DNA from: Alphaproteobacteria bacterium
Lineage (GTDB): Bacteria; Pseudomonadota; Alphaproteobacteria; DSM-16000; Inquilinaceae
Assembly (NCBI GenBank): GCA_028277405.1
Contig: JANQGH010000098.1
Location: 62,001 to 126,000, forward strand
Length of the DNA stretch: 64,000 nucleotides
Direction of reading: 5' to 3'
The notes under the pieces are model-generated. The model had not been told where the DNA came from and did no database searches. It was given only the letters and a program-made list of their open reading frames with translations. This document shows positions 1 through 7,904 of this stretch, piece by piece. Both the position numbers and the translations under genes were made by a program. Numbering within the stretch: the stretch's first letter is position 1; each line of letters opens with the position of its first letter.

Positions 1-1
1 C

Positions 2-679
2 GTGCGCATGGTCGACCAGGGCTTGACCGAAGGCATGACCGAATACGTCGTCTGGCAGGTGATGAACCGCCATCGCCGGGCAGCGCTCTATCGCCAGGAC
101 CAGGAGGCGCGGCGCTGGCGCCCGCGTCACCTAAGGCTGGCGCGGAACCGAACGGTCGGTGTTCTTGGGTTGGGCGAAATTGGGTGTGATGCCGCGCGCA
201 TGCTGGCCGCGCTTCGGTTTCAGGTGCTTGGATGGAGCCGGACGCCGAAATCCATTTCCGGCGTCGACTGCCACCATGGCAGGCAGGGGCTGAGGGCCGT
301 GGCGAGCAAGGCCGAGATTCTGGTTTGTCTGCTGCCGCTCACCGAAGAGACCGCCGGAATCCTCAATCGAGACCTGTTTGCCCTGATGCCGCGCGGCGCC
401 TACCTGATCAACGCGGCACGCGGTGGCCACCTGGTCGAGGCGGATTTGCTTGCCGCGCTGGATGACGGGGCCTTGATCGGTGCCAGTCTCGACGTCTTCC
501 GGGAAGAGCCGCTGCCCCAGGATCACCCCTTCTGGTCTCACCCGGACATCACGATCACGCCACACGATGCCAGCTTGACATCGCCGGCAAGCGGCGTGCG
601 ATCGATCGCCAATGCCATCACGTGCCATGAGGCCGGTCGGCCCGTGCCTAATGTCGTCGATCTAGCGCAGGGCTATTGA
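2..679 (+). CDS. D-2-hydroxyacid dehydrogenase, GhrA-like, C-terminal part (5' cut by window edge)
   Basis: NAD(P)H-dependent 2-hydroxyacid dehydrogenase; relatives reduce glyoxylate or hydroxypyruvate in the cytoplasm. The reading frame is open to the left edge, so the true start and the first part of the substrate domain are missing. About 225 residues are visible. They hold the Rossmann loop GVLGLGEIG, the catalytic Arg in NAARGGHLVE, the Glu in DVFREEPLP and the catalytic His in TPHDAS. The spacing and the stretch HPFWSHPDITITPH resemble the GhrA subfamily rather than SerA or formate dehydrogenase. The stop codon overlaps the end of the convergent C40 peptidase by 7 bp. The substrate is not resolved. 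Confidence 0.88.
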   Translation: MRMVDQGLTEGMTEYVVWQVMNRHRRAALYRQDQEARRWRPRHLRLARNRTVGVLGLGEIGCDAARMLAALRFQVLGWSRTPKSISGVDCHHGRQGLRAVASKAEILVCLLPLTEETAGILNRDLFALMPRGAYLINAARGGHLVEADLLAALDDGALIGASLDVFREEPLPQDHPFWSHPDITITPHDASLTSPASGVRSIANAITCHEAGRPVPNVVDLAQGY

Positions 680-1449
680 TCGATCCGCCTGGCGCCGGTG
701 ACACCCTGACCTTCGCGCTGCTCGAGCCGGGTCGCCAACCGCACCACCGGTTCCTCGACAACCTGCATCGGGTCGCTGCTGGCGTTCACACAGTCGACCG
801 CGTTGACCATCAGCGCCACGTGACCGGGAAAGAAGACGAGATCGCCGCGCTGGAGCCGGGACCCCGGATCGATGGGCCTGCCGACCTCTCGTGACTGATC
901 GCCGCTGTCTCTCGGCGCTGCAATGCCGGCGGCTGCGAGCGCGAGTTGCACCAGGCCGGAACAGTCGAGCCCGAGGCTGGACCGTCCGCCCCAAAGATAG
1001 GGGACGCCCACGAACCTCAGCGCCGTGCCCGTCCAATCCGGCGCGCACGTGTCGATCGGCGCGAGGGCGACGGCGGCCATCCAGCCGCCGCCGTCGATCT
1101 CGACAAAGGCACCGCGTTCGCCGAGGGCGGTGACAAGACCGCTAAAGCTGATGGCACGCAAAGGCGGCCGCTTGAAATCCGGTTCGGGATAGACGAAGGC
1201 GCGAAGGGCGGTGACGCGGTGGCTGGGCGCTAGGCCGGGCGCCAACCGGTCGGCCTCGCACCAGCCCTGATAGCCGTCGTGGCTGCACGTGCCGAACAGC
1301 CAGGCCCCTTCGTCGCGCTCAACGTGGAAGGTTTCACCGTACAACAGCTCGGTGACCATCTCGGCCGCGGCGTCTGGACGATGGCGCATCGGCACGATGC
1401 CGCGTCGGGCTTTCAGCTCCATCTGGATGCCCGCTGGATGGCCGGACAC
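673..1449 (-). CDS. NlpC/P60 (C40) cysteine peptidase with N-terminal SH3-like domains
   Basis: Putative cell-wall peptide hydrolase of 258 aa. Residues about 20-135 look like two SH3-type modules, and the C-terminal part is the NlpC/P60 core. The nucleophile is the Cys in LDCSGLVQ, followed by the His in FFPGHVALM. The third polar position, often His in alphaproteobacterial relatives, aligns with Asn in VNASS. No signal peptide is visible, as is common for this alphaproteobacterial type, so it may act on imported muropeptides. It starts with GTG 4 bp after the stop of the M17 aminopeptidase, so the two are probably cotranscribed as a peptide-degrading pair. A downstream ATG (MELKARRG) is an alternative start. 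Confidence 0.87.
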   Translation of the reverse strand: MSGHPAGIQMELKARRGIVPMRHRPDAAAEMVTELLYGETFHVERDEGAWLFGTCSHDGYQGWCEADRLAPGLAPSHRVTALRAFVYPEPDFKRPPLRAISFSGLVTALGERGAFVEIDGGGWMAAVALAPIDTCAPDWTGTALRFVGVPYLWGGRSSLGLDCSGLVQLALAAAGIAAPRDSGDQSREVGRPIDPGSRLQRGDLVFFPGHVALMVNAVDCVNASSDPMQVVEEPVVRLATRLEQREGQGVTGARRIDQ

Positions 1450-1453
1450 GCGG

Positions 1454-2833
1454 TCAGCCGGCGAAACGGTCCGCGATCAGTCGATAGGCCGCGCGCAAAC
1501 CCATCGCCTCGCCGCCTTTCGGATGGCCGGGTTTGGCGGACCGGTTCCAGGCCATCAGGTCGATATGGGCCCATTTGATGCCATCGCTGACGAACCGCTG
1601 CAGGAACAGGGCCGCCGTGATGGCGCCACCGAACGGCGTGCTGCCCGTATTGTTGATGTCGGCAATATCGCTCTTGAGCAGGTCGTTGTAGGGAGCCCAC
1701 AAGGGCAAACGCCAAAGCGGATCGCGCGCCGCTTCGGCCGCCTTTGCAAAATCGTCGGCCAAGCCGTCATCGTTCACGAACAGCGCCGGCACGTCCGTTC
1801 CCAGCGCCACCCTGGCCGCCCCGGTGAGTGTCGCGAAATCGATCACCAGGTCGGGCTGCTCCGTGGATGCCTCCGTCAGGGCGTCGGCCAAGACAAGGCG
1901 ACCCTCGGCATCCGTGTTGCCGATTTCGACCGTCAGACCCTTGCGGCTGTTCAAAATGTCGGACGGCCGAAAGGCGTTGCCCGACACGGCGTTTTCAACC
2001 GCGGGTACCAAGACGCGCAAGCGCACCTTCAGGCCGGTGGCCATGATCAGGTGGGCCAGGCCCAACACATGGGCGCTGCCGCCCATGTCCTTTTTCATCA
2101 ACAGCATGTTGGCGGCCGACTTCAGGTCGAGACCGCCCGTGTCGAAGCACACGCCCTTGCCGACCAGGGTGACCTTCGGCGCGGCCGGGTCCCCCCAACG
2201 CAGATCGATCAGCCGGGGCGCATTGGCCGAGGCCCTGCCGACCGTATGGATCAGGGGATAGTTGGATGCCAGAAGCGCATCGCCCTCGATGACCTCGCAA
2301 CTCGCTCCAAACGCGTCGGCCAAATCAACCGCCGCGCCGGCCAACTCCGGCGGACCCATATCGTTGGTTGGCGTATTGATCAGATCGCGGGTGAGGTAGG
2401 TCGCCTCCAGCGTGGCCGTAACCGTCGATCGGTCAACGCCGTCAGGCCAGATCAGTTTGGCCGGTTCGCGCGTGGGCTTGCGATAGCGTCGAAAGCGATA
2501 GGCGCCCAAACCCCACGCCAGGGCCCAGTCCGACGCATCGACGGCATCGTTGCCGAGCCGAAAACTGCGTTCCGGCAGGCGGTGGGCGAGATCGCCTGCC
2601 GCCATCGGGTCAGTACCGTCGCCCGCACCGACCAGGACCTCCGTACCACCGGGCAACCAGGCGGTCTGCCCCGCCTTGGCCTCGAAACCGATGCCGGCAA
2701 GATGGCTGGCGGTATCCGCCGGTTGGGCGTCGCGCCAGGGGCCGAACCCGGCCTCGGTCAATGGGGTCAGCGTCGCGGTATCGGCGTCGGTGGCGTCGGC
2801 GAAACAGAATAGCACGGTTGCGGCCTCGAACAT
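1454..2833 (-). CDS. M17 family leucyl aminopeptidase
   Basis: Cytoplasmic metallo-aminopeptidase that releases N-terminal residues from peptides, 459 aa. The C-terminal catalytic domain has the metal-binding and catalytic segments GKGVCFDTGGLDLK (about residue 222) and KKDMGGSAH, and the family signature NTDAEGRL (about 303-310). The N-terminal domain is shorter than in E. coli PepA, which fits the PepB-like group. It is first in a two-gene minus-strand unit with the C40 peptidase and is divergent from the GST gene across an 87-bp gap. Substrate range cannot be told from sequence. Confidence 0.94.
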   Translation of the reverse strand: MFEAATVLFCFADATDADTATLTPLTEAGFGPWRDAQPADTASHLAGIGFEAKAGQTAWLPGGTEVLVGAGDGTDPMAAGDLAHRLPERSFRLGNDAVDASDWALAWGLGAYRFRRYRKPTREPAKLIWPDGVDRSTVTATLEATYLTRDLINTPTNDMGPPELAGAAVDLADAFGASCEVIEGDALLASNYPLIHTVGRASANAPRLIDLRWGDPAAPKVTLVGKGVCFDTGGLDLKSAANMLLMKKDMGGSAHVLGLAHLIMATGLKVRLRVLVPAVENAVSGNAFRPSDILNSRKGLTVEIGNTDAEGRLVLADALTEASTEQPDLVIDFATLTGAARVALGTDVPALFVNDDGLADDFAKAAEAARDPLWRLPLWAPYNDLLKSDIADINNTGSTPFGGAITAALFLQRFVSDGIKWAHIDLMAWNRSAKPGHPKGGEAMGLRAAYRLIADRFAG

Positions 2834-2920
2834 TGCGGTGAGCGGAACGGCCGTGCACCTTGCCCAACCTTGGGCCCGGTGCCAAGCCGGCAGCGGACGG
2901 TTTGAAGGATACGATTGGCC

Positions 2921-3568
2921 ATGACCGATTACACCATCGTGCTGGGCAACAAGGCCTATTCATCCTGGTCGTTGCGCGGCTGGCTCGCGCTTCGACAGAC
3001 GGGCGTGGCGTTCGACGAAATCGTCATCCCGCTCGATCAGCCGGACACGCGCGCCAGCATCCTCGCCCATTCGCCCAGCGGGCGCGTGCCCTGCCTTTTG
3101 ACGCCGAAGGGTGCGATCTGGGACAGCCTGTCGATCATCGAATACCTCGCCGAGAACCATGCTTCGGTGGAGCTCTGGCCGGCCGACCCGTGGGCGCGGG
3201 CGATGGCCCGCACGGCGGTGGCGGAGATGCATGCCGGCTTCGCCGATTTGCGCACCGAGATGTGGATGGACCTGAAACACAAGCGCCCTGGTGAGGGCCG
3301 CACACCGGCCGTTGAGGCCGATATCGCCCGGATTTGTGAGATCTGGCGCCGTTGCCGCCAGGAGTTTGGCGACGGCGGGCCGTTTCTCTTCGGACGGTTC
3401 GGTGCCGTCGACGCGATGTACGCCCCGGTCTGCACCCGGTTCGAAACCTACGGGGTCGACCTGGACCCGACCTGCGCGGGCTATCGCGACACCGTTCTCA
3501 GCCATCCGGACATGGTTGCCTGGACCGAGGCCGCATTGGCCGAACCATGGGTTCTGGGACCCCATTGA
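2921..3568 (+). CDS. glutathione S-transferase family protein
   Basis: GST-fold protein of 215 aa, probably cytoplasmic. The N-terminal thioredoxin-like domain begins YTIVLGNKAYSSWSLRGWL, where the SSWS stretch holds the likely catalytic Ser. It continues with GRVPCL and the Ser in the glutathione-binding WDSLSIIEYL motif, and then an all-alpha C-terminal domain. The ATG at 2921 is chosen because GAAGGA lies about 11 bp upstream; an in-frame TTG at 2915 is too close to it. The DAO-type oxidoreductase follows 28 bp downstream on the same strand and may share the transcript. No specific substrate can be assigned. Confidence 0.9.
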   Translation: MTDYTIVLGNKAYSSWSLRGWLALRQTGVAFDEIVIPLDQPDTRASILAHSPSGRVPCLLTPKGAIWDSLSIIEYLAENHASVELWPADPWARAMARTAVAEMHAGFADLRTEMWMDLKHKRPGEGRTPAVEADIARICEIWRRCRQEFGDGGPFLFGRFGAVDAMYAPVCTRFETYGVDLDPTCAGYRDTVLSHPDMVAWTEAALAEPWVLGPH

Positions 3569-3596
3569 GGCGACGCATCTGCAAGGAATCACATTG

Positions 3597-4676
3597 ATGA
3601 TGACTGAAGCAAACCCGCGGATCGTTGTTATCGGGGCCGGCATCGTCGGCGCCTCCATCGCCTATCACCTCGCCGGTCGCGGTGCGCAGGTGACGATCAT
3701 CGAGAAGGGTGCGCCGGCTGCGGGCGCGACCGCCAAATCCTTTGCCTGGATCAACGTGTCCAGCGCGCTGGATGTCCCCTATGCCCGCCTGCGCGATCAG
3801 GCCCTGGGGGAATGGCATCGGCTGGCGGCCGAGATCGGCCCGGGATTGGGGCTGGATTGGTGCGGCACCGTGTTCGCAACGGCCGAGGCGTCCAAGACCG
3901 AACAACGGGTGGATACCCATGCGGCATGGGGGTTCGACATCCGCAAGCTTGACCGGCGTCAGATCGAGGCGCTGGAGCCGGGACTTGTCAATCCACCGCC
4001 AGTGGGCGCCATCGCCACCGGGGAAGGTGCCATCGATCCCGTGGCCGCGACCGTCGCGCTCGTTGACGGCGCCCAACGGGCCGGTGCTCAACTCATTCCC
4101 GACGGTGAGGTCCGTGGCATCGATGCGCCAGGCAACAGGGTGAGCGCCGTCGAACTGGACGACCGGCAGGTTCCGGCGGACATCGTGGTTGTCGCGGCCG
4201 GTACGCAAGCGCTCGCGCTTTGCGCGCCGCTGGACGTCACCGTTCCGATCCAATCCTCGCCGGGGCTTATCCTTCGCTTCGAGACATCCGGTCGATTGCT
4301 CAATCATGTCGTCGTGACGTCGGATATGGAGCTGCGCCAGGTTTCGGACGATCAGTTGCTCGTTGGCGCCGACTATCCCGATGAGGCCGCGGGGGAGACG
4401 GTGGATGGCGTCGCCCGGCGTGTGACCAGCCAAATCGGGACACGTCTACGCGGTGGCGAAACCGCCACCCTGACCAGTGTCGAGGTCGGCGTCCGGCCCA
4501 TGCCCTCCGACGGGTTTCCGATCGTGGGCTTCAGCGCCAAGGTCGATGGCCTCTATCTCGCCGCCATGCATTCCGGTGTGACGCTCGCGCCCGCCATTGG
4601 CCGGTTCGCGGCGATGGAGATCGTGGATCAAACTGAGGTGGCTGCGCTAGAGGACTACCGGCCGGGGCGCTTCTAA
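3597..4676 (+). CDS. FAD-dependent oxidoreductase, DAO/DadA-like
   Basis: Flavoenzyme of 359 aa in the D-amino-acid oxidase/glycine oxidase fold family, expected to oxidise an amine or amino acid. The N-terminal dinucleotide-binding motif VIGAGIVGASIAYHLAGRG is followed by an acidic residue that should bind the FAD ribose (IIEKG). A C-terminal GVRPMPSDGFPIVG segment matches the flavin-contacting end of the DAO fold. The start is one of two tandem ATGs (3597 and 3600), preceded by AAGGA. No membrane segment or signal peptide is seen. It is convergent with the TAXI binding-protein gene. The substrate is unknown. Confidence 0.9.
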   Translation: MMTEANPRIVVIGAGIVGASIAYHLAGRGAQVTIIEKGAPAAGATAKSFAWINVSSALDVPYARLRDQALGEWHRLAAEIGPGLGLDWCGTVFATAEASKTEQRVDTHAAWGFDIRKLDRRQIEALEPGLVNPPPVGAIATGEGAIDPVAATVALVDGAQRAGAQLIPDGEVRGIDAPGNRVSAVELDDRQVPADIVVVAAGTQALALCAPLDVTVPIQSSPGLILRFETSGRLLNHVVVTSDMELRQVSDDQLLVGADYPDEAAGETVDGVARRVTSQIGTRLRGGETATLTSVEVGVRPMPSDGFPIVGFSAKVDGLYLAAMHSGVTLAPAIGRFAAMEIVDQTEVAALEDYRPGRF

Positions 4677-4722
4677 CGCCGGCCAAGCTCCACGGCGTCG
4701 AGGCCGGTCTACCTCTGTCGCC

Positions 4723-5886
4723 TTACCCTTGTGGTGAAAGCAGGGCCTGCGCCTCGGCGAGCGATTCCGGCGTGTTTTCCGGCCTCAGGGAGGGCTGATC
4801 CGTGCTGCGCGGCGCCAGGCCGACCAGCCGGTAAAAGGCCTCGGCCCCGGGGTGGATGGGAATGGGGACGCCGCGCATGGCGTCGACCATGACGATGTCC
4901 CGCCCGCGCGGGTGGCTGTTGGTCAAGAGCGTCGAGGTGGTGGGATGCCACAGCGCCCTCGTCAGCCGGTAGACGGTGTCGTTGTCCAGGGATCGCCGGA
5001 CCACCAACAGCGATCCCACCCCAAGCGTGCGCTGCGCCTCCACGCCCTCATAACTCGCCCCGCTGATTCGCGTGCTGACCAGAAAGGGCTGTTGGTAGAT
5101 CAACTGTATGACCTCGGCGCCATCGACCGGGACCAGTCTGATGTCGTGCCGTTCGGCCAGGTCCGCCACCGCCAGGATCGGCGCCCCGCCCACGATCAGA
5201 AACGCGTCCAGCCCGCCTTCCGCCAACAGGTCGGCCGACTCCTCCGGTCGCAGGTAAAACGCGTCCATGTCGTCCTCGGCTAGGCCAAATGCCTCGAGCA
5301 GACTGCGTGACAGAACCAGCGTGCCCGAGCCGATGGGCCCCAGGGAAACACGATGGCCGGCGAGATCCGCGAACTCGTGGATCTCGCTTTCGGCATCGAC
5401 GACGACGTGAAGCTGTTCGGTATAGAGCCGGCCGATGGCCGCGATGTCGACCATCGGCGGCTGGCCTGTGAACGGGCCGGTACCGGTGACAGCCCAGAAG
5501 GCGACGTCGGCTTGAACCATGGCGGCCTCGATGATGCCGCTCTGCAGCATCTCGATATTGGCCACCGACCCTTCGGTGGTCAGGGCTACCGCGATCAGGC
5601 CCGGCACCCCGCAGGTGCCGCCATGTTCACAGTCGGGCGCGCCCGGCGGGCCGGAAATCGCCGAGGCGATCATGCCGCCGATCGGAAAATAGGTGCCGCC
5701 CGCTGTTCCCGTCCCGATACGGAAGAACCTCAGTTCCTGGCCATCGGCGGATCGATCGGCAAGCAACAGAGCCCCCAGCGCCACCAGAGCCGCCAGGATC
5801 AGGGCGCCGATGGCCTTGCGTCCCGCCGCGACATGCCGGTAGGGATCTTGCTGGTTGTAGTCGGGCTTCAGTCTGTTGTCGGCCAT
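4723..5886 (-). CDS. TAXI family TRAP-type solute-binding protein
   Basis: Extracytoplasmic binding protein of 387 aa. An N-terminal hydrophobic segment (about residues 28-45) acts as signal or anchor, and the mature start carries the TAXI-family motif GTGTAGGTYFPIGG. The AACDCEHGG-like stretch (PDCEHGGTCGVPG) and a VQADVAFWAV segment also fit the family. TAXI proteins normally feed a fused DctQM membrane protein, but no TRAP membrane subunit is encoded here. It is the last gene of a three-gene minus-strand unit, 4 bp after the HupE/UreJ-like gene. The ligand is unknown; relatives bind glutamate-type or other organic acids. Confidence 0.9.
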   Translation of the reverse strand: MADNRLKPDYNQQDPYRHVAAGRKAIGALILAALVALGALLLADRSADGQELRFFRIGTGTAGGTYFPIGGMIASAISGPPGAPDCEHGGTCGVPGLIAVALTTEGSVANIEMLQSGIIEAAMVQADVAFWAVTGTGPFTGQPPMVDIAAIGRLYTEQLHVVVDAESEIHEFADLAGHRVSLGPIGSGTLVLSRSLLEAFGLAEDDMDAFYLRPEESADLLAEGGLDAFLIVGGAPILAVADLAERHDIRLVPVDGAEVIQLIYQQPFLVSTRISGASYEGVEAQRTLGVGSLLVVRRSLDNDTVYRLTRALWHPTTSTLLTNSHPRGRDIVMVDAMRGVPIPIHPGAEAFYRLVGLAPRSTDQPSLRPENTPESLAEAQALLSPQG

Positions 5887-5890
5887 CGCG

Positions 5891-6391
5891 TTACATGCCT
5901 TCGAACAACAGCCAGGCGCCAAGCGCGGCGAGACCCAACCCGAGCAAGCGGGGAACGCCGGCGGCGAAGCCCGACCCCGCCATCACCGTGAGCCCGATGC
6001 CGGACGCCGTGGCGATCAGGGTACCGCAGACCAGTCCCAGCCATCTCAGCGGCATGTAACGTGCGCCGCCCAAGAAGCAATAGCCGACAAACAGGCCGAC
6101 GAGCAGCACAACCGGGATCGACAGGCCCAGCGGGGCCGGAACCGCCAGGACGATCAGCACGCCGAGAATGATCACCGCGACAGGCATGGCCACGTCTGCG
6201 ATCGGCAGCAAGGATGGGATCACCGGGATGATGGCGCCGACAAGCAAGGCGATCAGGTAGGCCAGCGGCAGTTGCCGTGCCCGGTGCCGGCCAAGCTGTT
6301 CGGCCCAGATGCCACAGCCGATCATGGTCGCCAGCAAGGGCAGGATGCCGAACGGCATCGCCAAGCCCTGACCGAAATCGCCAGCCAACAT
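5891..6391 (-). CDS. HupE/UreJ-like small integral membrane protein, histidines lost
   Basis: Polytopic membrane protein of 166 aa with about six predicted membrane segments. The order and spacing of segments, including IGCGIWAEQLG, LPLAYLIALLVGA and FVGYCFLGGARYMPL, resemble the HupE/UreJ family, whose members take up nickel or cobalt. The His-rich motifs that bind metal in true HupE/UreJ (a first-helix HxxxDH and a central HGHxHG) are absent here; the central site reads GYCFLGGAR. Its ATG shares a base with the TGA of the MFS gene (TGATG), which suggests translational coupling. The assignment is by overall pattern only; a non-metal role is likely. Confidence 0.5.
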   Translation of the reverse strand: MLAGDFGQGLAMPFGILPLLATMIGCGIWAEQLGRHRARQLPLAYLIALLVGAIIPVIPSLLPIADVAMPVAVIILGVLIVLAVPAPLGLSIPVVLLVGLFVGYCFLGGARYMPLRWLGLVCGTLIATASGIGLTVMAGSGFAAGVPRLLGLGLAALGAWLLFEGM

Positions 6392-7662
6392 CAGTTGCTC
6401 TGCCCCTTGCCCAAGTCCGCATCGTGAGCGGGCTCGGCCGGTTCATAGCGCGGATCGAGCTCGTTGGCCACGGGCGAGGTTTGAAAAATGGCAACAAAAT
6501 CGCCCTGATCTTCGTTAGGTAGAGAGGCACGCTTGGTCATGCGCCAAAGGGTAAAGAGCACCAGCAACACGCAGATGGCGCCGATATAGGCGAACAGCCC
6601 CCAGGTGCCGATCAAATCCATGACCTGGCCGGCGACGATCGGCCCGACGGCCGCACCGATACCAAAGCAGAAGAGCAGGGCCGCGGCCGCCGGCAGCAGC
6701 TGGCTTGGTTCCATGAAGTCGTTGGCGTGGCTGAGGCTGATCGGATAGAGCGTATAGGCCAGGCCACCGAAGACGGCCAACAGCACGAGCAGAACCGTCT
6801 CGTCCCATCCGCCGAATATCGCCATTGAGAAGGCGATCACGATCTGGGCCAGGCCCAGGCCGAGAATGACCCGCCGACGATCGAAGATATCCGACAGCCG
6901 GCCCATGGGAACCTGCAGGACGAGGCCGCCGGCAATGGCGGTGACCATGAAATAGCCGATCCACGCCGTGCTGGGGTCGATCGCTTGCGCATAAAGCGGC
7001 CCCATGGCGTTGAAGGCGCTGTTGATCAGGCCCGCGGCAAAACAGCCGGCTACGCCCAAGGGTGAGATCTTGATGATTTCAATGATCCTGAGCCGGTTCT
7101 TGGCCAGAGGCGGTGGCGTCTCGACCCGCGAGATCGCCAGCGGCACCAGCGACAGGGCGAACAGGATGGCGACCAGCGAGAACAGCTCGTATCCGGCGGG
7201 GCTGGTAGTCAGCAGCAGCATCTGCGAGCCGCCGAAAGCGGTGAAGTTGATGACCATATAGATCGACAAGACACGGCCGCGAAGCGCGTTGGGTGCCTTG
7301 GCGTTCAACCAGCTTTCGATGATCGAAAACAGGCAGGCCATGGAAAAGCCGGTGGAGATGCGCAGCAGCCCCCAAAGGATTTCGCTGACGAAGATCGGAT
7401 GGACCAACGCCGTGGCGGACGCCGTCGCGGCAAAGGCCGCAAACGCCCTGATATGGCCCACCCGCGCCACCCAGGTCGGGCCGAAGCGGGCGCCGAGGAC
7501 GAAGCCAACGGCATAGCCCGCCAAGATGATGCCGATATTGCCGACATCGAACCCCTGCAGGTTCATTCGCACGGCCAGCAGCGTGCCCAGCAAGCCGTTG
7601 GCCGCGATCATCAACAGCGCGCTGAACAATAACGGCACGACCGCGACCAAGATCACGCGCAT
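6391..7662 (-). CDS. MFS transporter, YcaD-like
   Basis: Twelve-helix major facilitator protein of about 423 aa. The N-terminus NGLLGTLLAVRMNLQGF and the segment GNIGIILAGYAVGFVLGARFG match the YcaD/YfkF-type subfamily, and the RVLSIYMVINF loop and a PMGRLSDIFDRRRV loop fit MFS motifs. The ATG at 7662 aligns best with family N-termini; an ATG at 7722 would add 20 residues, and a 6-bp-stem hairpin (7723-7740) sits just upstream of that. It is first in the unit with the HupE-like and TAXI genes and is divergent from soeA. The substrate is unknown. Confidence 0.85.
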   Translation of the reverse strand: MRVILVAVVPLLFSALLMIAANGLLGTLLAVRMNLQGFDVGNIGIILAGYAVGFVLGARFGPTWVARVGHIRAFAAFAATASATALVHPIFVSEILWGLLRISTGFSMACLFSIIESWLNAKAPNALRGRVLSIYMVINFTAFGGSQMLLLTTSPAGYELFSLVAILFALSLVPLAISRVETPPPLAKNRLRIIEIIKISPLGVAGCFAAGLINSAFNAMGPLYAQAIDPSTAWIGYFMVTAIAGGLVLQVPMGRLSDIFDRRRVILGLGLAQIVIAFSMAIFGGWDETVLLVLLAVFGGLAYTLYPISLSHANDFMEPSQLLPAAAALLFCFGIGAAVGPIVAGQVMDLIGTWGLFAYIGAICVLLVLFTLWRMTKRASLPNEDQGDFVAIFQTSPVANELDPRYEPAEPAHDADLGKGQSN

Positions 7663-7904
7663 TTCGATGTACCGCCCCGTTGCACCCGTGCCAACAGCCG
7701 ACAAGGGTATCGTCGCTGGCATCCGGGCAGACGCGCCCGGCAAGACCGTGCGCCATTAGGGTGCGTCTTTCAAGACGTTGCGCAGAGTGCCCACGTCTGC
7801 CATAGCACTGTTCTGGATCAATGCCCGCCGGCCCGCGCACTTCGTAAATCCTGGTGCGTGGATCGAGACGAGGCAGTTTCGCGGGTCGGGTAGGCAAGAA
7901 CATC

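Noticed and set aside
1289..2812. 507-codon open frame on the plus strand opposite the M17 aminopeptidase
   Set aside because: It is a high-GC antisense shadow; it has no family resemblance, while the opposite frame has all M17 motifs.
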